64,000 nucleotides of DNA from Hyphomonas sp. (GTDB lineage: Bacteria; Pseudomonadota; Alphaproteobacteria; Caulobacterales; Hyphomonadaceae). The notes below the pieces were generated by a model. That model did no database searches, was not told where the DNA came from, and saw only the letters and a list, made by a program, of their open reading frames with translations. Shown piece after piece: positions 1 to 8,172 of the stretch (the first letter of the stretch is position 1; each line of letters opens with the position of its first letter). The DNA is taken from contig JACKIK010000001.1 in NCBI GenBank assembly GCA_020638455.1, positions 372,001 to 436,000 on the forward strand, in the 5' to 3' direction. Both the position numbers and the translations under genes were made by a program.

Positions 1-1164
1 GGGCACGCGGTCGCCGGTCTCGAAGCCAGCATCCCAGCGGACGATCTCCCCGTCCACGGGTTCAACCAGTCCGAATTCGAGGATCAGGCCCGCGCCCGGG
101 CGGAAGCCTTCGGTCGGGTCTTCAGCACAGATTCGCGCCTCGATGGCGTGGCCGTGCAGGGGAATGTCCGCCTGTTGCAGCGGCAGTGTCTCGCCGCTGG
201 CGACGAGGAGCTGCCATTCGACCAGGTCCTGCCCGGTGATCATCTCCGTGACGGGGTGCTCCACCTGCAGGCGGGTGTTCATTTCGAGGAACCAGAACGT
301 GTCGAGGGAGAGCGGCTTCGATCCGTCCACGATGAATTCCACCGTGCCGGCGCCTTCATACTTCACCGACTTTGCGAGGGCGACGGCCGCCGAGGTCATC
401 GCCTTGCGGACGTCTTCCGGCATGCCGGGGGCGGGCGCTTCCTCGATCACTTTCTGGCGGCGGCGCTGGAGGGAGCAGTCGCGCTCATAGAGATGCACCG
501 CGTTGCCATGACTGTCGCCGAATACCTGCACTTCGATATGGCGGGGCTGTTCGACCAGTTTTTCCAGCATCACGCGGCCATCGCCGAAACTGCTCTCCGC
601 TTCACGGACGGCGCTTTCCAGTTCGGCTTTCAGCTCTGCGGCCTTCGAGACGAGGCGGATGCCCCGGCCCCCGCCGCCCGCGACGGCCTTGATGAGCAGC
701 GGGAAGCCGATGCCTTTCGCCGCCTCGGTGAGAGTTTTTGCGTCCTGCGCCTCGCCGCGATAGCCGGGCAGCACGGGCACGCCGGCCTCCTCGGCAATGC
801 GCTTGGCTTCGTCCTTCGGACCCATGGAGCGGATCGCGGCGGGCGGCGGGCCGACCCAGATCAGGCCTGCCTTCTGGACCGCCTCGGCAAAATCGGCATT
901 CTCCGACAGGAAGCCATAGCCCGGATGGATCGCGTCGGCCCCGGCGAAGCGCGCGGCGGCGATGATGGCGTCCATTCTGAGGTAGCTTTCCGGCGCGGGC
1001 GCCGGGCCGATATGCACGGCCTCGTCGGCCTCACGGACATGTTTGGCAGCGGCGTCGGCGTCGGAATACACCGCCACCGTGCCGATGCCGAGCGCGCGGC
1101 AGGTCCCGAAGATACGGCACGCAATCTCGCCCCTATTCGCGACGAGCAGCTTCCTGATTTTCAT
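1..1164 (-). CDS. mccA: methylcrotonyl-CoA carboxylase biotin-carboxylase subunit (partial, C-terminus off the left edge)
   Basis: ATP-dependent carboxylation of biotin for 3-methylcrotonyl-CoA carboxylase (leucine degradation). The 388 visible codons begin MKIRKLLVANRGEIACRIF, the classic biotin-carboxylase N-terminus. They include the ATP-grasp glycine loop (KAVAGGGGRGIRLV), the CSLQRRRQKVIEEAP segment and EMNTRLQVEHPVTEMITG. The biotinyl domain lies beyond base 1. The start at 1164 sits inside the last 32 bases of the upstream membrane gene and has GAGGG before it. Assignment to MCC rather than acetyl- or propionyl-CoA carboxylase is inferred from the nearby mccB, hydratase and ivd, and from a separate pccA-like gene at 19-21 kb. 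Confidence 0.85.
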   Translation of the reverse strand, partial: MKIRKLLVANRGEIACRIFGTCRALGIGTVAVYSDADAAAKHVREADEAVHIGPAPAPESYLRMDAIIAAARFAGADAIHPGYGFLSENADFAEAVQKAGLIWVGPPPAAIRSMGPKDEAKRIAEEAGVPVLPGYRGEAQDAKTLTEAAKGIGFPLLIKAVAGGGGRGIRLVSKAAELKAELESAVREAESSFGDGRVMLEKLVEQPRHIEVQVFGDSHGNAVHLYERDCSLQRRRQKVIEEAPAPGMPEDVRKAMTSAAVALAKSVKYEGAGTVEFIVDGSKPLSLDTFWFLEMNTRLQVEHPVTEMITGQDLVEWQLLVASGETLPLQQADIPLHGHAIEARICAEDPTEGFRPGAGLILEFGLVEPVDGEIVRWDAGFETGDRVP

Positions 1165-2032
1165 GTCCCGGCCCTCTGGTGCCCCGGTGCACGATCGCGA
1201 CCAGGACGAAACTGATGATCATCAGCAGATACCACGATCCGAGCTTGGATAAAGAGACAGGGTGCCAGCCATCTTCCTGCCCGGGATAGGCCCAGGCTCT
1301 GGCGAAGGTGCCGATATTCTCGGCAAACCAGATGAACAGGGCTACCAGCACGAAGCCGACGACCAGGGGCATCGGGCGGTGGTGTATGTCCGGCCGGAAC
1401 CAGACCACGCAGCGGCCGTAAACCAGCACGGTGGCCGCGAACAGGCCGATACGGATGTCCGGCAGCCAGTGATGAGCGAAAAAATTCACATAGATCGCCG
1501 CCGCCAGCAGGCCCTGCAGCCAGAGCGGCGGGAAGCGTGTGTAGCGGAAATCGAAAATGCGCCAGACGCGGGCGAGATACGACCCGACGGAGGCGTACAT
1601 GAAGCCCGAAAACAGCGGCACGGCGCCGATCCGCAGGAAGCTCGCCTCCGGATAGAGCCAGCTGCCATGGGCTGTCTTGAACAGTTCCATGATTGTTCCG
1701 GTAATGTGGAAGACGAAGATGACTTTCGCCTCTTCGAGCGTCTCAAGCCCCGTCCAAAACATCAGAATCTGGATACATATTGCCCCGATAACTAGAAAAT
1801 CGTAACGCGAAAGTAGGGCGTCTGACGGATAAAACAGGAACGTCGCCAGCAGGAGGCCCAGCATCGCGCCGCCGAACAGGCACGCCCAGCCCTGCTTGAT
1901 GCCGAAACTGACGAATTCGAAGGCCGCAAGGCTCCACGGCCCCCGCACCCAGCGCGTCCGCAGCGCCTCACGTTCCCGGTGCAGCCAGCGCTGCACGGCA
2001 TTGGGGGATTTCGGAGCGGGCAGCGGCGTCAT
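1133..2032 (-). CDS. DUF817 (YoaT-like) integral membrane protein
   Basis: A 299-residue multi-span membrane protein matching my memory of the DUF817 family. Typical segments are FEFVSFGIKQGWACLFG near residue 38, FWTGLETLEEAKVIFVFHITGT near 93, the W-L-Y-PE motif with HGSWLYPE, and FAENIGTFARAWAYPGQ near 240. About seven to eight hydrophobic stretches are visible. Function is unknown. Its 3' end overlaps the mccA start by 32 bases, so the two are probably co-transcribed and translationally coupled. Nothing else ties it to leucine catabolism. Confidence 0.8.
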   Translation of the reverse strand: MTPLPAPKSPNAVQRWLHREREALRTRWVRGPWSLAAFEFVSFGIKQGWACLFGGAMLGLLLATFLFYPSDALLSRYDFLVIGAICIQILMFWTGLETLEEAKVIFVFHITGTIMELFKTAHGSWLYPEASFLRIGAVPLFSGFMYASVGSYLARVWRIFDFRYTRFPPLWLQGLLAAAIYVNFFAHHWLPDIRIGLFAATVLVYGRCVVWFRPDIHHRPMPLVVGFVLVALFIWFAENIGTFARAWAYPGQEDGWHPVSLSKLGSWYLLMIISFVLVAIVHRGTRGPGHENQEAARRE

Positions 2033-2161
2033 GCGCGCCTGTCTTACAGCATATCGCGGCGGGTTTCAGGCCGCCGCGTGGCCATCCGCACAGCAAATCC
2101 GGCCTTGTGCGGGCGCGCGCGCTTTGCAAGGGTTAATCGTCCGGAAACAAGGGGAAGAAAC

Positions 2162-2527
2162 ATGGCCTATGCGTCTGGCGTAAAACTGAGCAGCCTGGCG
2201 GGCATCATCGGCGCGGGCGTGGGCGGCTATATCGGCTACACGCAGGCGGCCGATGTCAGCAGCCTGACGCCGGTGACCGGTGCGCTGATCCTGGGCGGGG
2301 TGGGCCTCGTGGTGGGCAGTGCGGGTGCGTTCCTGCTGAAGTCGCTGATGCAGTTTGTCATCTACCTGATCATGTTCGGCGTGCTGGCCTATGTGTTCCA
2401 GAACCAGATCGAGGCGCTGACTGGAATCAATCCCGTGCACGCAACGCTGAGTTTCCTGAGCGACCTTGGCGTGCCCGTCGGCTCAATTCCGGGCCTCAAG
2501 GACGCCGCCTCTACTTCACCCAACTAG
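2162..2527 (+). CDS. small hydrophobic membrane protein, unknown function
   Basis: A 121-residue protein with two to three hydrophobic segments: a glycine-rich LAGIIGAGVGGYIGY near residue 12, VTGALILGGVGLVVGSAGAFLL near 38, and QFVIYLIMFGVLAYVF near 63. ATG 2162 is preferred because GGGGAAG lies just upstream and because the longer reading frame (from 1979) runs through unlikely Arg-rich sequence. It is convergent with the hydratase gene and overlaps its 3' end by 17 bases. I do not recognise a family. Confidence 0.6.
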   Translation: MAYASGVKLSSLAGIIGAGVGGYIGYTQAADVSSLTPVTGALILGGVGLVVGSAGAFLLKSLMQFVIYLIMFGVLAYVFQNQIEALTGINPVHATLSFLSDLGVPVGSIPGLKDAASTSPN

Positions 2528-3311
2528 GCTTTCGCTTTTCAAGGAAGGCGGCGATGCCTTCCTTGCCCTCGTCGGAGGCGCGGCGCGCGGCAATCCGCTT
2601 GGCCGTCTCGTGTCCCAGATTCTTGTCGATGATCTCGCCGGTGACGTCGGCGACGAGGCGCTTGGCGTCAGCGACGGCGCCCGGCGCGGCCGAGAAGACG
2701 AGATTGGCGAGGTGCTCTTCCATCTTGGTCATCTCTTCCATGCTCTCCACCGTGTACTGGACGAGACCGATCTTCTCGGCGAACGCGCCGTCGAAGACTT
2801 CGCCGGTGGTGAACAGGGCGCGGGCCCAGCGCGGGCCGACAGCATCGATCACGTAGGGGCTGATCGTCGCCGGGGTGAGACCGAGGCGGACTTCCGAGAA
2901 GCGGAAATGCGCGTCCTTCATCGCCACGGCCACGTCGCAGGCCGCGACCAGGCCGGCTCCGCCGCCCATTGCCGCGCCCTGCACCATGGCGAGGGTCATC
3001 TGCGGCATCTCCCAGAGGGCGCGCAGCATTTCGGCGAGGTTCACGGCGTCGCGGACATTGTCTTCCTTCGTGTGCAGCGCGGCGCGCTTCATCCACTCAA
3101 GGTCCGCACCGGCCGAGAAGCTCTTGCCAGCGCCGCGCAGGATGACCATGCGGATGGAGGTCTCGTCGGCGATCGACCGGAAGGCGTCGGTCAGCTCGGC
3201 GATCAGCTCCATGTTGAAGGCATTGTGCACGTCGGGCCGGTTCATCGTGATGACGGCCAGCCCCTCCTCCGTGGCAAACAGCTTGATGAGATCATAATCG
3301 GAATCGCGCAT
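2511..3311 (-). CDS. liuC: enoyl-CoA hydratase family, probable methylglutaconyl-CoA hydratase
   Basis: A crotonase-fold enzyme of 266 residues. The start at 3311 (MRDSDYDLIKLF) is chosen over longer forms because AGAGGG precedes it and the body aligns from there. Family features are VITMNRPDVHNAFN near residue 23, GKSFSAGADLEWMK near 66, the oxyanion-hole segment GAAMGGGAGLVAACD near 107, and FRFSEVRLGLTPATISPYV near 132, which is typical of methylglutaconyl-CoA hydratases. It would hydrate 3-methylglutaconyl-CoA to HMG-CoA, the step after methylcrotonyl-CoA carboxylase. The presence of mccA and mccB nearby supports this. A generic enoyl-CoA hydratase remains possible. Confidence 0.8.
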   Translation of the reverse strand: MRDSDYDLIKLFATEEGLAVITMNRPDVHNAFNMELIAELTDAFRSIADETSIRMVILRGAGKSFSAGADLEWMKRAALHTKEDNVRDAVNLAEMLRALWEMPQMTLAMVQGAAMGGGAGLVAACDVAVAMKDAHFRFSEVRLGLTPATISPYVIDAVGPRWARALFTTGEVFDGAFAEKIGLVQYTVESMEEMTKMEEHLANLVFSAAPGAVADAKRLVADVTGEIIDKNLGHETAKRIAARRASDEGKEGIAAFLEKRKPSWVK

Positions 3312-3404
3312 GGGGCCCTCTTGGAAGTTTCCAGTCTTTTGGACCCGGAAAGCGGACGGGGCAACCGGCTGTGCACGCCGCAAATGCCGCAAGCGCCGGT
3401 TCCG

Positions 3405-3444
3405 GCAAAAGAAAAACAGCCCCCCGCCGCGCGCAGGGGGCTGT
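3405..3444 (-). terminator. Rho-independent terminator after the EF-hand gene
   Basis: Read on the minus strand, ACAGCCCCC and GGGGGCTGT form a nine-pair stem at 3416-3444, followed by a T-rich tail (TTTTCTTTT) at 3405-3415. It lies directly downstream of the EF-hand gene stop and upstream of the hydratase gene, so the two are probably separate transcripts. Confidence 0.8.
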
Positions 3445-3467
3445 CCTCTCCGGGCGGGGCGCCGAAC

Positions 3468-3770
3468 CTAGTTCGCCATGCCGCCCGTATCCTCAACCGG
3501 GCCGGCCGGGGGCACCGTCGGCGACCCGGTCGCGGCAACGTATTCTTCCATGCTGATCGCGCCGTCTGCATTGGCATCGAACTTCGCGAACTTTGCGACG
3601 GCTTCGGCTTCCGTCGTCTGCCCGTCCGATGTCGCATAGGATACGAATTCCGCTTCACTGATTCTTCCGTCCGTATCCGTATCATAGTCGGAAAAATCGG
3701 GCAGTTCGCCCGCATGGGCCATGAGGGCCGTGCTGAAGGCTGCCAATATGAGGAATGGGGTACGTCGCAT
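3468..3770 (-). CDS. secreted EF-hand calcium-binding protein
   Basis: A 100-residue exported protein. The start at 3770 has GGAGGACC upstream and gives the signal peptide MRRTPFLILAAFSTALMAHA. Two canonical EF-hand loops follow: DTDTDGRISEAE near residue 31 and DANADGAISMEE near 66, each with acidic residues at loop positions 1, 3, 5 and 12 (the second has Asn at 3). The C-terminus is Pro/Gly-rich. It probably binds calcium in the periplasm; the partner is unknown. A strong terminator follows. Confidence 0.75.
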   Translation of the reverse strand: MRRTPFLILAAFSTALMAHAGELPDFSDYDTDTDGRISEAEFVSYATSDGQTTEAEAVAKFAKFDANADGAISMEEYVAATGSPTVPPAGPVEDTGGMAN

Positions 3771-3911
3771 TCCGGTCCTCCCTTTTGCTTGTGCCCCACA
3801 CCCAGATGTCGGTGTCAGGTGCAAGTTAGGGGATCCGCCTGTTCATGTGGCGTGAAAACACGTTCACGACACGGAATTAATAATGACTTGCCGATGACAG
3901 TCAGGCGGTCG

Positions 3912-4491
3912 TCAGGCGCCCTCGTCGCCGATCTTGCGGCAATAGGTCTGCCAGGAGCGGACATCCTCCGGGGCAGGCGCTGAGCCCCGCCGATCAGCGT
4001 GTGGTGCACCTGTCTGAAACCGGAGAGACCGAGGATGCCGCGTTCCAGCGCCTTCAGTGCCCCCTCATCCATGCCGAAGCGGTAGACGGGACCCGGCATC
4101 GCCATCGACACCAGAACGCGGGCCGTCTTGCCCTTCATCATCTGTTCCGGCCAGCCGTCGCCCTCCATCTTGACGAAATAGCCGCCGCGGGCCGCCTGTT
4201 CGAAAAAGGCCTTCAGCTTGGCCGGCATCCCGCCCATCCAGAGCGGAAAGGCGATGACGAGATGGTCTGCGGCGCCAATCTTTTCGCGCTCACTCAGGAT
4301 CGGCTCCGGCGGCGGTTCGGTAATTTCCGCCGGCGTGTGCAGGCAGGCAATGTCGAAATCCGAGATGTTGATGCGCGAGACCGTATGTCCGGCCCCGACC
4401 GCGCCGTCTGCATAGGCGTCACAGGGGCATGGATGAGATGATGACGGTCCGGATCTGGATGGCCGTCGATGATGCAGATGGACTTGGCCAT
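3912..4491 (-). pseudogene. flavodoxin-fold NAD(P)H oxidoreductase, broken by two frameshifts
   Basis: The sequence starts at 4491 as MAKSICIIDGHPDPDRHHLIHA, then the family sequence continues in another frame as CDAYADGAVGAGHTVSRINI after a one-base slip in the C-run at 4424-4427. It runs on through AFPLWMGGMPAKLKAFFEQ, a typical Flavodoxin_2 segment, to GFRQVHHTLIGG. The expected C-terminus (PEDVRSWQTYCRKIGDEGA, stop at 3912-3914) is again in a different frame, with the shift between 3968 and 3988. Two independent shifts point to a decayed gene unless both are sequencing errors. The intact protein would be about 190 residues, an FMN-dependent NAD(P)H quinone reductase-like enzyme. Confidence 0.75.
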
Positions 4492-4570
4492 GCGAAAGGC
4501 TCCCTTCCGGGGCCTCTTCTATCAAAGAAAGATGACACCTGCTTGATGGGGATCAAGCGGCCCGCCGGGC

Positions 4571-6178
4571 CTACATGCGAAAGACGCCGAAACCACGATC
4601 CGGGAACGGAGCATTAAGGCTGGCCGAGAGGGCGAGGCCGAGCACGCGGCGCGTGTCGGCAGGGTCGATGATGCCATCGTCCCACAGGCGCGCGGTGGAG
4701 TAATAGGGCGAGCCCTCGGTTTCGTAGAGTTCACGGATCGGCTGCTTGAAGCTCTCCTCGTCCTCGACGCTCCACTCCCCGCCCTTGCGTTCGATGCCCT
4801 CGCGGCGGACGGTGGCGAGCACGCTGGCGGCCTGTTCGCCGCCCATGACGGAGATGCGGGCGTTCGGCCACATGAAGAGGAAGCGCGGGGAATAGGCCCG
4901 GCCGCACATGCCATAATTCCCTGCCCCAAAGCTGCCGCCGGTCACGACGGTAAATTTCGGCACGGAAGCGGTGGCGACGGCCGTCACCATCTTGGCGCCG
5001 TCCTTGGCAATGCCGCCCGCCTCGTATTTCGAGCCGACCATGAAGCCGGTAATGTTCTGCAGGAAGACGAGCGGGATGCGGCGCTGGTCGGCCAGCTCGA
5101 TGAAGTGCGCCGCCTTCTGGGCGCTCTCCGAGAACAGGATGCCATTATTGGCGAGGATCGCGACCGGCATACCGTAGAGCCGCGCGAAGCCGCAGACGAG
5201 GGTTTCGCCGTAGAGCTTCTTGAACTCGTGGAACTCGGACCCGTCGACGAGCCGGGCGATGACTTCGCGGGCGTCATAAGGCTCGCGCACATCCTGCGGG
5301 ACGAGGCCGTGAAGCTCCGCCGGGTCATAGAGCGGCTCGGCCGGATCGGTCAGGTCGAAGGGCTGGGGCTTCCGCTTTGCCAGTGTGCGGACGATGGAGC
5401 GCACGATGGCGAGGGCGTGAGAGTCATGGGCGGCGTAATGATCGGCCACGCCGGAACGGCGGGCATGCACGTCGGCGCCGCCGAGGTCTTCGGCGGAGAT
5501 CACCTCCCCCGTCGCGGCCTTCACCAGCGGCGGGCCGCCGAGGAAGATGGTGCCCTGCTTGCGGACGATGACGGTCTCGTCCGACATCGCCGGCACATAG
5601 GCGCCACCCGCGGTGCAGCTGCCCATGACGGAGGCGATCTGGGGGATGCCCTTCGCGCTCATCTGGGCCTGGTTGAAGAAGATGCGGCCGAAATGTTCCC
5701 GGTCCGGGAAGACTTCCGACTGGTGCGGCAGGTTCGCGCCGCCGCTATCGACCAGGTAGATGCAGGGCAGATGGTTCTCGAGGGCGATCTCCTGGGCCCG
5801 GAGGTGCTTCTTCACCGTGATGGGAAAATAGGCCCCGCCTTTGACCGTCGCATCATTGCAGACGATCATGCATTCGCGGCCTTCGACCCGGCCGACGCCG
5901 GTGATGACGCCCGCGCCGGGAGCCTCGTTGCCATACATGCCGTGGGCGGCCAGCGCGCCGATTTCGAGGAAGGCGCTGCCGGGGTCGAGCAGGCGCTCCA
6001 CCCGGTCGCGCGGCAGCAGCTTGCCGCGCTCGACATGGCGCCGGCGCGAGTCCTCGGGCCCGCCCAGAGCCGCCTTTTCAGTGTGATTGCGCAAATCGTC
6101 GAGCAGGCCATGCATAACGGCCCTGTTCGCCGCGAACTTTGCGCCCGCGACGTCGAGACTGGATTTCAGGACGGGCAT
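4571..6178 (-). CDS. mccB: methylcrotonyl-CoA carboxylase carboxyltransferase subunit
   Basis: 535 residues, the usual length of the MCC beta subunit. It transfers the carboxyl group from biotin on MccA to 3-methylcrotonyl-CoA. Visible family segments are [18 protein letters not shown] near residue 57, [26 protein letters not shown] near 107, [19 protein letters not shown] near 140, the oxyanion/CoA segment [19 protein letters not shown] near 182, and [23 protein letters not shown] near 377, followed by [20 protein letters not shown]. The NLPHQ and [13 protein letters not shown] motifs separate MccB from PccB and AccD. It is divergent from the patatin gene across a 116-base gap with an inverted repeat. 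Confidence 0.92.
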   Translation of the reverse strand: MPVLKSSLDVAGAKFAANRAVMHGLLDDLRNHTEKAALGGPEDSRRRHVERGKLLPRDRVERLLDPGSAFLEIGALAAHGMYGNEAPGAGVITGVGRVEGRECMIVCNDATVKGGAYFPITVKKHLRAQEIALENHLPCIYLVDSGGANLPHQSEVFPDREHFGRIFFNQAQMSAKGIPQIASVMGSCTAGGAYVPAMSDETVIVRKQGTIFLGGPPLVKAATGEVISAEDLGGADVHARRSGVADHYAAHDSHALAIVRSIVRTLAKRKPQPFDLTDPAEPLYDPAELHGLVPQDVREPYDAREVIARLVDGSEFHEFKKLYGETLVCGFARLYGMPVAILANNGILFSESAQKAAHFIELADQRRIPLVFLQNITGFMVGSKYEAGGIAKDGAKMVTAVATASVPKFTVVTGGSFGAGNYGMCGRAYSPRFLFMWPNARISVMGGEQAASVLATVRREGIERKGGEWSVEDEESFKQPIRELYETEGSPYYSTARLWDDGIIDPADTRRVLGLALSASLNAPFPDRGFGVFRM

Positions 6179-6226
6179 TCAGCCTCCCTTCAATTCTTTC
6201 TGGCAGGCTTAGCGGGGTGCGGGGAA

Positions 6227-6246
6227 GGTGTCACGCACGTGTCACC
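6227..6246. promoter_or_regulatory. near-palindromic repeat between mccB and the patatin gene
   Basis: GGTGTCACG and CGTGTCACC flank a central CA. It reads as an inverted repeat with one mismatched pair, or as a direct repeat of GTGTCAC at an 11-base period. It lies in the gap between divergent mccB (start 6178) and the patatin gene (start 6295), where an operator for either is expected. No regulator gene is adjacent, so the assignment is speculative. Confidence 0.35.
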
Positions 6247-6294
6247 GGATTTTGACATGGCTGACCGTCGGACGGCGTTGAAAGGTCTTGGGAA

Positions 6295-8097
6295 ATGCGC
6301 ATCTTCAAGGGCATGAGACTCGACATCACCCCGTCGATCAGGACAATCGCCTTCCTGAAGGACGTGCCGGCCCGTGCCATGCGGGCTGCCGGGAAGGAAG
6401 CCAACTGGTTCAGCCTGCCCGCCGGCGCAACCCTGTTCCTGAAAGGCGAAGCGGCCGACCGGATCTATTTCGTCCTGTCGGGATCGCTGGGGGCGTTCCG
6501 GGATGGCCCCAACGGGCGCACCGAATTTGTCGGCCATATCCGGCCCGGCGAGCCGGTCGGCGAAATGGCCCTGTTCCTCGGCGGGATCGATCTCGACGGC
6601 GACGGCACGCCCGACGATGCCCCGCATACGAGCTCGGTCTATGCCCTGCGCGATTCGGAGATTGTCGGCTTCTCACGCGAGGGCTGGACCAAGCTGGTGA
6701 AAGCCGAACCGGAACTGCTGGAGCACATGATCCGGATCATCCTGCGGCGCCTTGGCCGGCAGGGACAGCGCAATGTCAGCGCCGCGCCGAAAGTGTTCGC
6801 CATGGTCGCGACCTCACCGACGATCGACATGAAACTGCGCGCGCGGGCGCTGAAGGCGAGCCTTGAGCGCCTCGGCCGGCGCGCCGTCGTAGTGGACGAA
6901 ACCGAGGGCGCCGAGAAGCCGGCTTCCTATTTCGACGACCTTGAGTTGCGCCATGATGTGGTGATCCTTGTCTCAACCATTGGCGACAATGCCTGGTACA
7001 AGCTGTCGATCCGGCAGGCGGACCGGATCTGGGTCGTCGGCAGGGCCGATGCGCGCCCGTCGAACCCGCTGATGCCGGACGACCATTCCCCTGCCCGTGC
7101 CCTGAAACTGGTCGACGTCGTGCTGCTGCATCCCGGTGGCGCCCGGCAGGCGAGCCGGCCGGTGGAATGGCTGGAAGCGGCCGGCGCAACCCGCGTCTTC
7201 CACTGGCTGGGTGTCGAGGGCGCAACCTGCGAACGCCTCGCCCGGGTGATGGCCGGCATCTCCGTCGGCCTTGTCATGTCCGGCGGTGGCGCGCGGGCCT
7301 ATTCGCATGTCGGCGTGGTCAAGGCGATGCGCGAGCGCGGCGTGCCGATCGACTTCGTCGGCGGCGCCTCGATGGGCGCGGTCATTGCTGCCTGTGTCGC
7401 GCTCGGCTGGAACGATGCGGAAATCGACATGCGCATCCGCAAGGCCTTCGTGGAGAGCAATCCGCTGGGCGACTACACGCTGCCCGTGGTCGGCCTGGTC
7501 AAGGGCCTGCGTGTCGATGCCCGGCTGAAGGAGCATTTCGGGGATGTCGAGATCGGCGACTTGGAAATCCCGTTCTTCGCGACCTCGACGAATTTGATGA
7601 CCGGGTCCCAGCGCATCCACCGCACCGGGCGCCTGCGCGAGACGCTGCGCGCCAGCATCTCCCTGCCCGGCATCCTGCCGCCGGTCGTCGATGGGCACGA
7701 CCTGCTGGTCGACGGCGCGGTGCTGAACAATTTCCCGGTCGACGTCATGCGCGACCTGCACCGGGGTTATGTCGTGGGCTCGGACGTGACGCGCCAGCCC
7801 GAAGGCCTGAAGATCGAGGAATTCGAGAAGCCGGCCGGCTTCTTCAGGTGGGTGACCCGGCACGGCTTCTCCAACCCGCCGCCCATCGCCGGCGTCCTGA
7901 TGCGTGTGGCAACCATTCGCGCCGACCGGCAGTTCGGGCGCGACATGACCGATGTCCTGATCCTGCCCCAGCTCGCCGAGACCCAGCTGCGCGACTGGGA
8001 CGTCTATGACCAGACCGTGCAGGCGGGATATGAGGCGACATTGGCCGCGCTCGATGCGAGCGCTATCGAAATTGCGCCCGCGACTGCCGCGCGCTGA
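6295..8097 (+). CDS. cyclic-nucleotide-binding domain / patatin-like phospholipase (NTE type)
   Basis: A 600-residue fusion with neuropathy-target-esterase architecture. The N-terminus (about 10-160) is a cNMP-binding fold: FSLPAGATLFLKGEAADRIYFVLSGSL, then GEPVGEMALFLGG. A linker domain covers about 160-315. The patatin hydrolase starts at GLVMSGGGARAYSHVGVVKAM, with the nucleophile motif GGASMGA (Ser359) and the catalytic-Asp motif VDGAVLNNFPVD (Asp473), so the Ser-Asp dyad is complete. It probably hydrolyses membrane phospholipid or lysophospholipid at the inner membrane. The cNMP domain suggests ligand control, but ligand identity cannot be read. ATG 6313 is an alternative start. Confidence 0.88.
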   Translation: MRIFKGMRLDITPSIRTIAFLKDVPARAMRAAGKEANWFSLPAGATLFLKGEAADRIYFVLSGSLGAFRDGPNGRTEFVGHIRPGEPVGEMALFLGGIDLDGDGTPDDAPHTSSVYALRDSEIVGFSREGWTKLVKAEPELLEHMIRIILRRLGRQGQRNVSAAPKVFAMVATSPTIDMKLRARALKASLERLGRRAVVVDETEGAEKPASYFDDLELRHDVVILVSTIGDNAWYKLSIRQADRIWVVGRADARPSNPLMPDDHSPARALKLVDVVLLHPGGARQASRPVEWLEAAGATRVFHWLGVEGATCERLARVMAGISVGLVMSGGGARAYSHVGVVKAMRERGVPIDFVGGASMGAVIAACVALGWNDAEIDMRIRKAFVESNPLGDYTLPVVGLVKGLRVDARLKEHFGDVEIGDLEIPFFATSTNLMTGSQRIHRTGRLRETLRASISLPGILPPVVDGHDLLVDGAVLNNFPVDVMRDLHRGYVVGSDVTRQPEGLKIEEFEKPAGFFRWVTRHGFSNPPPIAGVLMRVATIRADRQFGRDMTDVLILPQLAETQLRDWDVYDQTVQAGYEATLAALDASAIEIAPATAAR

Positions 8098-8172
8098 GCG
8101 CAACCTGCAGAAATCAATACAGTATTAAGCATATTCGGACAGTCTTTCCGCCGGGTGGGTCGAGGATGGGAT

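Noticed and set aside
148..1215. 355-codon plus-strand open frame at the left edge
   Set aside because: The minus strand encodes a well-conserved biotin carboxylase here.
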